DNA of 17,557 nucleotides from JANNOG01 sp031398915. GTDB taxonomy: Bacteria > Actinomycetota > Actinomycetes > Actinomycetales > JBBAYJ01. Location of the stretch: contig JANNOG010000065.1 of assembly GCA_031398915.1 (NCBI GenBank), forward strand, positions 1-17,557. The letters are read 5' to 3'. This document shows positions 7,666-13,863 of the stretch, in pieces; within the stretch, counting starts at the first letter, position 1; each line of letters opens with the position of its first letter. A program made the position numbers and the translations under genes. The notes under the pieces are model-generated. The model ran no database searches. It worked only from the letters and a program-made list of their open reading frames with translations, and was not told the origin of the DNA.

Positions 7666-8391
7666 GTGTCCATCGCCGCTTCCCCAGCTGCCCTGCCCAC
7701 CCGGTACGTCGACGAGACCGGGCTGCTCGTCGTGGAGCCAGTCGGCCCCGTCGGCTATCACGAGGCGTGGACGTGGCAGCGCGAGGCTCATGCCGCCGTC
7801 TCTGCGGGCGCGGGCGGGCGCCTGTTCGTCCTGGAGCATGCGGCGGTCTACACCGCCGGTAAGCGGACTCAGCCACACGAACGACCCACCGACGGTACTC
7901 CGGTGGTCGACGTGGATCGCGGCGGAAAGATCACCTGGCACGGACCCGGCCAACTGGTGGGCTACCCGATAGTGACCTTGCCCGAGCCACTCGACGTCGT
8001 CGCCTACGTCCGGGTCCTGGAGGGCGCCCTGATCGCGGCATGCGCAGACCTCGGACTGGTCACCACGCGAGTCGACGGCCGGTCGGGGGTGTGGGTCGTC
8101 GAGGACCCCGCCGAGGCGGTCGCCGCCGGTCGCGCGGCTGAGCGCAAGGTCGCCGCCATCGGGATCCGGGTGTCCCAGGGCGCTACGATGCACGGGTTCG
8201 CCCTCAACTGCGACTGTGACCTGGCGTGGGCGGCACCGATCATCCCGTGCGGCATCCCTGACGCGGGGGTGACGTCACTGACCGCCGAGCTGGGCCGTCA
8301 GGTGGGGGTCGGGCAGGCACGGGACGTCGTCATCCGGCACGTCCTGGCGGCCCTCGACCCGTTGGTCAGCAGGCGTACCGTGATCGGGTGA
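7666..8391 (+). CDS. lipB: Octanoyl-ACP:protein N-octanoyltransferase LipB
   Basis: 241 residues. LipB moves octanoate from acyl-carrier protein to lipoyl-domain lysines, the first step of lipoate assembly. Key motifs: EHAAVYTAGKRTQPHERP, VVDVDRGGKITWHGPGQLVG, RVDGRSGVWV, the catalytic Lys in ERKVAAIGIRVS (Lys161), the strand HGFALNCDCDL and the catalytic Cys in IIPCGI (Cys195), then VTSLTAELGR. Between SGVW and the catalytic Lys there is a loop about ten residues longer than in the mycobacterial enzyme. GTG 7666 follows the cobS stop by 8 bp; a TATTCT hexamer abuts it, so a promoter starting inside the first codons cannot be excluded, but no later start codon preserves the conserved N-terminus. 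The stop overlaps the lipA start (GTGA). Confidence 0.95.
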   Translation: MSIAASPAALPTRYVDETGLLVVEPVGPVGYHEAWTWQREAHAAVSAGAGGRLFVLEHAAVYTAGKRTQPHERPTDGTPVVDVDRGGKITWHGPGQLVGYPIVTLPEPLDVVAYVRVLEGALIAACADLGLVTTRVDGRSGVWVVEDPAEAVAAGRAAERKVAAIGIRVSQGATMHGFALNCDCDLAWAAPIIPCGIPDAGVTSLTAELGRQVGVGQARDVVIRHVLAALDPLVSRRTVIG

Positions 8392-9329
8392 CTGTCGCTC
8401 CCGAAGGTCGTCGGCTGATGCGGATCGAGGCTCGCAATGCGGCCGTCCCGATCGAGCGCAAACCCGAGTGGATCAAGACCCGGGCACGGACCGGGCCCAA
8501 CTTCACCGAACTGACCGATCTCGTGAAGCGAGAAGGTCTCCATACGGTGTGCCAGGAGGCAGGCTGCCCCAACATCTATGAGTGCTGGGAGGATCGAGAG
8601 GCCACCTTCCTCATCGGCGGATCCCAGTGCACTCGGCGATGCGACTTCTGTCAGATCGACACCGGGCGGCCAGAGCCTCTCGACCGTGACGAGCCGCGGC
8701 GGGTGGCGATGAGCGTGGCAGCCATGGGCCTGCGCTATGCGACCGTCACGGGGGTGGCACGCGACGACCTACCAGACGAGGGCGCGTGGCTGTACGCGGA
8801 GACCATCCGCCAGGTTCACGAGCTCAATCCTGGTACAGGGGTCGAGATCCTCGTTCCCGACTTCTCGGGAAATCCTGAGCTCCTCGGCCTCGTGTTCGAC
8901 GCGGCGCCGGAGGTATTCGCGCACAACGTCGAAACCGTGCCCCGGATCTTCAAGCAGATCCGACCGGCCTTCCGGTACGACCGATCCCTGGACGTGATCA
9001 CCCAGGGCCGAAACGCCGGGTTGGTGACGAAGTCCAACCTCATTCTCGGGATGGGCGAGACCCGGGCCGAGGTGACGCAGGCACTCACGGATCTGCACGA
9101 TGCCGGCTGCGACATCATCACGATCACCCAGTATCTGCGCCCGACGCGCCGTCATCACCCAGTGGAACGGTGGGTCAAGCCGCACGAGTTCGCCGAGCTG
9201 GACGGCGAGGCCCGCGACATCGGGTTCGTCGGGGTGCTGAGCGGGCCCCTGGTCCGCTCGTCCTACCGAGCCGGGCAGTTGTATCGCACGGCGCTGGCTG
9301 CGCGGACGGTGTCGGTCGAGGTGGCCTGA
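8388..9329 (+). CDS. lipA: Lipoyl synthase LipA (radical SAM)
   Basis: 313 residues. LipA inserts two sulfur atoms into protein-bound octanoyl groups. Both iron-sulfur sites are intact: the auxiliary cluster CxxxxCxxxxxC in TVCQEAGCPNIYEC (Cys55, 60, 66) and the radical-SAM CxxxCxxC in CTRRCDFC (Cys81, 85, 88). Other family stretches are ATVTGVARDDLPD, FAHNVETVPRIF, TKSNLILGMGET, DIITITQYLRPT and the conserved C-terminal GPLVRSSYRAG carrying the Ser cluster ligand. GTG 8388 is chosen because it overlaps the lipB stop and the product TVAPEGRR matches the start of mycobacterial LipA. The pair lipB-lipA is translationally coupled. Confidence 0.97.
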   Translation: MTVAPEGRRLMRIEARNAAVPIERKPEWIKTRARTGPNFTELTDLVKREGLHTVCQEAGCPNIYECWEDREATFLIGGSQCTRRCDFCQIDTGRPEPLDRDEPRRVAMSVAAMGLRYATVTGVARDDLPDEGAWLYAETIRQVHELNPGTGVEILVPDFSGNPELLGLVFDAAPEVFAHNVETVPRIFKQIRPAFRYDRSLDVITQGRNAGLVTKSNLILGMGETRAEVTQALTDLHDAGCDIITITQYLRPTRRHHPVERWVKPHEFAELDGEARDIGFVGVLSGPLVRSSYRAGQLYRTALAARTVSVEVA

Positions 9330-9336
9330 GCACACC

Positions 9337-9342
9337 TATCCT
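9337..9342 (+). promoter_or_regulatory. Putative -10 element (TATCCT) for the DUF4191 gene
   Basis: TATCCT lies 6 bases before ATG 9349 in the 19-bp gap after lipA. No Shine-Dalgarno sequence is present, so a leaderless transcript separate from lipBA read-through is plausible. No clear -35. Inference. Confidence 0.4.
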
Positions 9343-9348
9343 GACGCC

Positions 9349-10077
9349 ATGGCCCGCAACTCCCCCACCCCGAAGCCGGCTGAATCGGCGAAGAAGCCCG
9401 CGTGGTATCGCCAGTTGTGGCAGGTGTACACGCTCACCCGCCGCTACGACCGTGGGGTGACGTGGTGGATGCTGCTGGGCTTCGTGCTGGCGGCGGCGGC
9501 CGGATTCGTCGTGTCGTACGTCGCGGGCGGTCAAGGAGTGCTGGCCGCGGTCATCGGCGCCGTCCTCGCTCTCACGATCGGTGTCCTGGTGGCCTTCATC
9601 ATCCTGGCCCGGCGCGCCGACCGGGCGATGTACGCCCAACTGGAGGGTCAACCGGGTGCCACGTCACACGCCCTCCAACAGATCCGGCGTGGCTGGCGAA
9701 TCGAGCAGGAACCGATCCAGGTGGACCCCAAGACCCGTGACCTGGTGTTCCGGGCGATCGGTCGGCCGGGCATCGTCTTGATCACCGAGGGGCCGTTGCC
9801 CCGGGTACTGCGCCTGGCCGAGTCCGAACGTAAACGGCACTCGCGAGTGGCATCGGGCGTCACGATCCACGTCCTGCATGTCGGGTCCGGTGAGGATCAG
9901 ATTCCATTGCGCAAGCTCGCGGGCCGCCTGACCCGCCTACCGCGGTCGTTGACATCCGCCGAGGTCGGCACCGTGTCGCGGCGCGTGGCGGCGCTGGGCG
10001 CGATTCGACCGCCCATCCCCAAGGGCGTCGACCCCTACCGTGCGCGACCCGACCGCAAGGCCGCTCGCGGACGCTAG
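9349..10077 (+). CDS. DUF4191 family two-TM membrane protein (Rv2219-like)
   Basis: 242 residues. The cytoplasmic-looking N-terminus, rich in Lys and Pro, is followed by WYRQLWQVYTLTRRYDR. Two adjacent hydrophobic helices lie at about residues 37-60 and 63-88, and a ~150-residue soluble domain follows (GQPGATSHALQQIRRGW, then GRPGIVLITEGPLPRV, and a basic C-terminus ending PYRARPDRKAARGR). This matches the actinobacterial DUF4191 family, consistently found between lipA and an RDD gene upstream of glnA, as in mycobacteria. The biochemical function is not established. The gene ends with TAG at 10075-10077, abutting the tandem repeat array. Confidence 0.9.
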   Translation: MARNSPTPKPAESAKKPAWYRQLWQVYTLTRRYDRGVTWWMLLGFVLAAAAGFVVSYVAGGQGVLAAVIGAVLALTIGVLVAFIILARRADRAMYAQLEGQPGATSHALQQIRRGWRIEQEPIQVDPKTRDLVFRAIGRPGIVLITEGPLPRVLRLAESERKRHSRVASGVTIHVLHVGSGEDQIPLRKLAGRLTRLPRSLTSAEVGTVSRRVAALGAIRPPIPKGVDPYRARPDRKAARGR

Positions 10078-10177
10078 CCGTGGCCCGGCCGTGGCCCGGC
10101 CGTGACTCGGCCGTGACTCGGCCGTGACTCAGCGGTGACTCGGTGGTGGCCTCAGCGATGACTCAGCGATGACTCAG
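10078..10177. repeat. 11-bp tandem repeat array, nine units
   Basis: Nine head-to-tail units of 11 bp (one is 12 bp) run from the base after the DUF4191 stop to 10177, covering the whole gap to the convergent RDD gene and supplying its stop codon (10174-10176). Units drift from CCGTGGCCCGG (two copies) through CCGTGACTCGG (two), CCGTGACTCAG, CGGTGACTCGG and TGGTGGCCTCAG to CGATGACTCAG (two). Most units contain the near-palindromic heptamer TGACTC(A/G). The 11-bp period is close to one helical turn. Possible roles are a protein-binding array, a transcription end signal between convergent genes, or simple slippage expansion; nothing in the sequence decides among them. Confidence 0.93.
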
Positions 10178-10563
10178 CGCCGCACGACGTGGGTTCCGGC
10201 GGCACGGTCGTGAAGGCCTACCCCGTCGCCGTCGGTCAGCACGGCGGGGATGACCAGCAACAGCAGGGCGGTACGAATCAGAGCTGCGACGGGACCGGCA
10301 GGGCTGGCGTCGGGGCGCTCGACATGCAGTCCGAACAGCCGGTGGCCCACCGAGTGTCCGATCGTCCCCACCAGCAACACCTGTGACACCCCGAACACCG
10401 CCAGGGGTAGCAGTTCGCTGTCGAACGGCAGCAGGACCGATGCGATCAGGACGCACGAGAGCCAGTCCACGAGGAGTGCGGCCAGGCGTCGAAACCACCA
10501 CGAGCGGCGCAGCGGACGCGTGGACGCCAACTCCTCACTCACCTGCGACACGGTACGGGCCAC
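10174..10563 (-). CDS. RDD family membrane protein
   Basis: 129 residues with the RDD domain. The defining Arg and Asp are in FRRLAALLVDWLSC (first helix, ~25-47); a second helix runs through LAVFGVSQVLLVGTIGHSVG (~51-70), with GHRLFGLHVERPD after it; a third hydrophobic stretch is VAALIRTALLLLVIPAVL (~92-109). The end, GLHDRAAGTHVVRR, carries the usual HDxxxGTxVV motif. RDD proteins are proposed small transporters; some act as Na+/H+ antiporters, but function here is unknown. GTG 10563 is the first start after an in-frame stop. The gene is divergent from glnA (127-bp spacer) and convergent with DUF4191. An RDD gene in this position is conserved near glnA in actinobacteria. Confidence 0.9.
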   Translation of the reverse strand: MARTVSQVSEELASTRPLRRSWWFRRLAALLVDWLSCVLIASVLLPFDSELLPLAVFGVSQVLLVGTIGHSVGHRLFGLHVERPDASPAGPVAALIRTALLLLVIPAVLTDGDGVGLHDRAAGTHVVRR

Positions 10564-10680
10564 GCGTCACGTGGCTGCAACACAGGGGTCATCCGACGGA
10601 TACGGTGCTCTCCTAGCGTGCCCCGACTGGCCGCTTTGATCACCTCCGTGGGGCACCGCTCACGGCTCACCCGACAGGAC

Positions 10681-10685
10681 AGGAG
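10681..10685 (+). promoter_or_regulatory. Strong ribosome binding site of glnA
   Basis: AGGAG with a 5-base spacer to ATG 10691. This is the clearest Shine-Dalgarno sequence in the window, whereas most neighbouring genes rely on overlaps or have no leader, fitting a highly expressed gene. Confidence 0.8.
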
Positions 10686-10690
10686 TTCGG

Positions 10691-12115
10691 ATGTTCAACT
10701 CCCCAGAAGAGGTTCTGAAGTACATCGCCGACGAAGGCGTCCGATTCGTCGACGTTCGCTTCTGTGACCTCCCGGGCGTCATGCAGCACTTCACGATGCC
10801 TGCTGGATCATTCACCGCGGATGCTTTCACCGATGGCCAGATGTTCGACGGATCATCCATCCGTGGCTTCCAGGCCATCCACGAGTCCGACATGAAGCTC
10901 ATGCCGGACGCATCGTCCGCCTATATCGATCCGTTCCGGGCCGAGAAGACTCTTGTCCTCACGCACTCGATCGTCGACCCCTTCACCGGCGAGCCGTACA
11001 GCCGTGACCCCCGACAGGTGGCCGCCAAGGCGGAGGCATATCTCCGAGGAACCGGGATCGCGGACACGGTGTTCATGGCACCCGAGGCCGAGTTCTACGT
11101 CTTCGACGACGTCCGCTTCGAGACCAAGCAGAACGCGGGCTACTACTTCATCGACTCGGTGGAGGGTGCCTGGAACTCGGGTCGCGAAGAGGAGGGCGGC
11201 AACCTCGGCTACAAGACGCGGTACAAGAGTGGGTACTTCCCGGTGTCGCCCACCGACCACTACGCGGACCTGCGCGACGAGATGGTCGTGGCACTCGAAG
11301 GAATCGGCCTCGAGGTCGAACGTGCTCACCACGAGGTCGGCACCGCAGGCCAGGCGGAGATCAACTACCGCTTCAACACCCTGCTCAAGGCCGGCGACCA
11401 GATCATGGCCTTCAAGTACATCGTCAAGAACGTCGCGTGGCGAAACGGTAAGTCGGCCACCTTCATGCCCAAGCCCCTCTTCGGGGACAACGGGTCCGGA
11501 ATGCACACCCACCAGTACCTGTGGAAGGACGGCGAGCCCCTGTTCTACGACGAGGCAGGCTACGGCGGGCTGTCGGACATCGCTCGGTGGTACGTGGGCG
11601 GCCTGTTGCACCACGCGCCTTCCGTCCTCGCGTTCACCAACCCGACGGTGAACTCGTACCACCGCCTGGTTCCCGGCTACGAGGCTCCGGTCAACCTGGT
11701 GTATTCGGCCCGGAACCGCTCGGCCTGCGTACGCATTCCGGTCACCGGCACCTCGCCCAAGGCCAAGCGCATCGAGTTCCGGGTGCCCGACCCCTCGTGC
11801 AACCCGTACCTCGCGTTCTCGGCGCAGCTGATGGCAGGGATCGACGGTATTCGCAACCGAATCGAACCACCCGAGCCGATCGACAAGGACCTGTACGAGC
11901 TACCCCCTGAGGAACACGCCACCATCGCTCAGGTCCCCGGGTCGCTCGACGCAGCCTTGGCCGCCCTGGAGGCCGACTCGGACTTCCTGACCGAGGGTGG
12001 GGTGTTCACCCCCGACCTGATCGAGACCTGGGTGTCGTGGAAGCACGCCAACGAGATCGACCCGATCCGGCTCCGGCCGCACCCCCACGAGTTCGAGCTC
12101 TACTACGACATCTGA
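10691..12115 (+). CDS. glnA: Glutamine synthetase, type I
   Basis: 474 residues, full length for GSI. It condenses glutamate and ammonia to glutamine with ATP, as a dodecamer. Motifs in order: VDVRFCDLPGVMQHFTMP and MFDGSSIRGFQAIHESD (the latch loop carrying the active-site Asp), PEAEFYVFD (metal Glu), HHEVGTAGQAEINYRFNTL, KNVAWRNGKSATFMPKP with LFGDNGSGMHTHQYLW (nucleotide site), NRSACVRIPV, and KRIEFRVPDPSCNPYLAFSA. The adenylylation loop KDLYELPPEE holds the target tyrosine (about Tyr402), so control by GlnE-type adenylylation is expected. The protein resembles the main assimilatory GlnA of actinobacteria. A TAGCGT hexamer at 10614-10619 could be a -10 site, but no -35 was found. The RDD/DUF4191/lipA context matches mycobacterial glnA1. 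GlnE and GlnA2, which follow glnA1 in mycobacteria, are absent here. Confidence 0.97.
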   Translation: MFNSPEEVLKYIADEGVRFVDVRFCDLPGVMQHFTMPAGSFTADAFTDGQMFDGSSIRGFQAIHESDMKLMPDASSAYIDPFRAEKTLVLTHSIVDPFTGEPYSRDPRQVAAKAEAYLRGTGIADTVFMAPEAEFYVFDDVRFETKQNAGYYFIDSVEGAWNSGREEEGGNLGYKTRYKSGYFPVSPTDHYADLRDEMVVALEGIGLEVERAHHEVGTAGQAEINYRFNTLLKAGDQIMAFKYIVKNVAWRNGKSATFMPKPLFGDNGSGMHTHQYLWKDGEPLFYDEAGYGGLSDIARWYVGGLLHHAPSVLAFTNPTVNSYHRLVPGYEAPVNLVYSARNRSACVRIPVTGTSPKAKRIEFRVPDPSCNPYLAFSAQLMAGIDGIRNRIEPPEPIDKDLYELPPEEHATIAQVPGSLDAALAALEADSDFLTEGGVFTPDLIETWVSWKHANEIDPIRLRPHPHEFELYYDI

Positions 12116-12330
12116 GCGAAGTGAGCCGCTGAGCTGCGGTTCTTGCCCTGCTCCCCCGCCGTAGTCCACAGCTGGTCCGCAGGAGTCCCCATTCGGGCCG
12201 CGATCACACGACCGATCGTGGCCCGAACGTCGGATTCTGGCCATACCGAAGGGCCGACCAAACCGGCCGCGTCGCTCACTACGGCGTCGTCGAGCCAGCC
12301 ATAGACGAAACCGCTCAACAGCAGAGGCAC
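12103..12330 (-). CDS. Hypothetical protein or gene remnant
   Basis: 75 codons from GTG 12330, overlapping the last 13 bases of glnA. An in-frame TAG about 40 bases upstream closes the frame; the codons between spell PSWCGCAGDYDDAAV, which look protein-like but lack a start, so the gene may be a 5'-truncated remnant. Notable stretches are GFVYGWLDDAVVSDAAG and RATIGRVIAARMGTPADQLW. Third-position GC is high but lower than in the core genes. I do not recognise the family. It occupies the otherwise empty space between glnA and the GNAT gene. Confidence 0.35.
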   Translation of the reverse strand: MPLLLSGFVYGWLDDAVVSDAAGLVGPSVWPESDVRATIGRVIAARMGTPADQLWTTAGEQGKNRSSAAHFAQMS

Positions 12331-12373
12331 TGCCGCGTCGTCATAATCGCCAGCGCAACCACACCAAGAAGGC

Positions 12374-12379
12374 TAAAGT
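12374..12379 (+). promoter_or_regulatory. Putative -10 element (TAAAGT) for the GNAT gene
   Basis: TAAAGT ends 6 bases before GTG 12386, and no Shine-Dalgarno sequence lies at proper spacing, so a leaderless start is plausible. Inference. Confidence 0.4.
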
Positions 12380-12385
12380 GCGGTT

Positions 12386-12865
12386 GTGCCGTATGTTTTG
12401 CGCGATTTCGCACCCTCGGACCTTGAGCAGATTATCGAGCTTTCACTGCGAGCGTGGGCGCCGGTGTTTGCGTCCTTTCGCGAGGTACTTGGTAACTCGG
12501 TTTACTTCCGAGTTTATCCGGCCTGGGAGGACAGTCAAGCCGAAGATGTTCGCCGGGTGTGCACTAGCTCCGATTTCCAAATTCTCGTCGCCGCCGACGA
12601 GGAGGTGCTTGGCTTTGCGGCCTTCCAAATCGATCTCAGTACGGCGACCGGGCTCATCGAGATGATCGCGGTAGATCCGAACGTCCAGCGGCAAGGCGCG
12701 GGAGCGGCCCTTCTCGCGGGCGCTGCCAACCAGATGCGCAAGAGCGGATGCTCGCTCGTGCACCTGATGACGGGCGGTGACGAGGGGCACGCTCCCGCCC
12801 GGCGCCTCTACGAGCGCATCGGCTTCACTCCGCTGCCTCTTGTGCACTACTACCAGCAGCTCTAG
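12386..12865 (+). CDS. GNAT family N-acetyltransferase
   Basis: 159 residues, a complete GNAT domain. The N-terminal strand and helix VLRDFAPSDLEQIIELS is typical. Motif A is IEMIAVDPNVQRQGAGAALL, with the acetyl-CoA pyrophosphate loop QRQGAG at 101-106. Motif B is ARRLYERIGFTPLPLVHYY. Substrate is unknown; the fold covers aminoglycoside, protein N-terminus and small-molecule acetylation. The first ~70 codons use A/T-ending codons (for example the run around GTATGTTTTG) far more than neighbouring core genes, which suggests recent acquisition. It is the only intact-looking gene of the accessory patch between glnA and nagA. Confidence 0.88.
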   Translation: MPYVLRDFAPSDLEQIIELSLRAWAPVFASFREVLGNSVYFRVYPAWEDSQAEDVRRVCTSSDFQILVAADEEVLGFAAFQIDLSTATGLIEMIAVDPNVQRQGAGAALLAGAANQMRKSGCSLVHLMTGGDEGHAPARRLYERIGFTPLPLVHYYQQL

Positions 12866-12892
12866 TCGGCCTCCTCAGGCACGGCGTACTGC

Positions 12893-13303
12893 CCTGTCCG
12901 CTACTTCGTGGACCCGTCACTCACCACAGCGGCACTCACTATCGGAACCACTGAGCTTCGCGCCGATCCATTGGCGACGGGCTTTCACTTCGAAGCACTT
13001 GATGTGCGCGACCTCCGGATCTATTCGCAACTGCACCGCGGCCAGGTCGACTCCTGGCGCGACGCCAACGGCAACGAGGTCGACGCCATCGTGACAGCGC
13101 GCAATAACACGTGGGCTGCCTTTGAGATCAAGCTCAACCCTCGCGACGTCGACGCGGCTGCCGCCTCTCTCCTTCGGTTCGCAGGGAACGTGGACGCCTC
13201 ACGACACAAGGATCCTGCCTGCGTAGGCGTCATCACGAGCACTGGCCCCGCAGGTCGCCGCCAGGACGGGGTCCACGTCGGGAGTGTCCGATTTTTGGTG
13301 TAA
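12893..13303 (+). pseudogene. DUF4143 domain of an AAA/DUF4143 ATPase, N-terminally truncated
   Basis: The frame from about PVRYFVDPSL onward matches the C-terminal DUF4143 domain of the large ATP-binding/DUF4143 family: ATGFHFEALDVRDLRIYSQ, VDSWRDANGNEVDAIV and WAAFEIKLNP, a PD-(D/E)xK-like nuclease-fold core. Intact members are ~400-450 residues with an N-terminal P-loop ATPase of ~250 residues. Here nothing ATPase-like precedes, because the frame runs straight back into the GNAT stop codon (TAG, 12863-12865). A GTG at 12908 could still start a 131-residue protein, but it lacks the ATPase. Likely a deletion remnant; such ATPases are usually accessory genes of unknown role. Confidence 0.78.
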
Positions 13304-13348
13304 CTGGCGGGTGTGTCCTCCCGATTGGGGCACTTGGCCCGTGACGCG

Positions 13349-13809
13349 ATGAGGCGGATCTTGATCACGGGTATGTCAGGGTCGGGCACGTCGACTGTGA
13401 CCAGGAACTAAGGGCTCGAGGCTGCAAGGCGGTCGACACCGATGACGGCTGGTGCGAACAGTTGCCCGACGGCACCCAGAGGTGGCGGGCGGACGCCATA
13501 GACGAGCTCCTCAGCACCGAAGATGCCGACATGTTGTTCGTCGCCGGCTGCGAGGAGAATCAGGCCCAATTCCACGATCGGTTTGATCGCATCATCCTGC
13601 TGACCGCTCCGCTCGACGTCCTGAGTCAGCGAATCAGAACGAGGACCGACAACTCGTTCGGCAAGTCTCCTGAGGAATACGCCCGTATCGTCCGTGACGT
13701 GGCGGACATTGAGCCCCTCCTCCGCCGAGCCGCGCACCACACAGTGGTCACCACGGCACCCCTGTCGGAGGTCGTCACAACGGTGCTTCGACTGGCGCAC
13801 GAAACTTAG
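13349..13809 (+). pseudogene. P-loop (shikimate/adenylate kinase-like) ATPase, frameshifted
   Basis: The start MRRILITGMSGSGTSTVTR is the N-terminal strand and P-loop of a small AAA/kinase family common in actinobacteria, often mislabelled shikimate kinase. Translation hits TAA at 13409-13411. One frame over, the protein resumes exactly where expected as ELRARGCKAVDTDDGWCE and continues through LLSTEDADMLFVAGCEENQ, RIILLTAPLDVLSQRI, RTDNSFGKSPEEYARIV and VEPLL-like EPLLRR to TAG at 13807-13809. A single lost G near 13403-13408 explains it (AGG GAA CTA becomes AGGAACTA). The P-loop itself reads GSGTST where family members have G(T/S)GKST: the Walker A lysine is a threonine. Two independent defects argue for genuine decay rather than a read error. 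A downstream in-frame start at 13462 would lack the P-loop. Confidence 0.8.
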
Positions 13810-13851
13810 CGGCGGTACCCGCTCGGGTGACCCGCCACACGCTTGCCCTGC

Positions 13852-13857
13852 CATCAT
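13852..13857 (+). promoter_or_regulatory. Putative -10 element (CATCAT) for nagA
   Basis: CATCAT lies 6 bases before GTG 13864, with no Shine-Dalgarno sequence. It is a weaker match to TANNAT than the other leaderless candidates here. Inference. Confidence 0.3.
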
Positions 13858-13863
13858 CGACAT

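Noticed and set aside
6493..8193. 566-codon open frame on the minus strand across cobT, cobS and lipB
   Set aside because: Composition is extremely rich in Arg, Thr, Ala and Pro with no domain; it is the antisense shadow of three well-supported genes in high-GC DNA.
10078..10177. Possible CRISPR array
   Set aside because: The units are 11 bp, contiguous and have no unique spacers; it is a simple tandem repeat.
12116..12385. Rho-independent terminator after glnA
   Set aside because: CCGC...GCGG near 12130 gives only a 4-bp stem without a U-run; not supportable.
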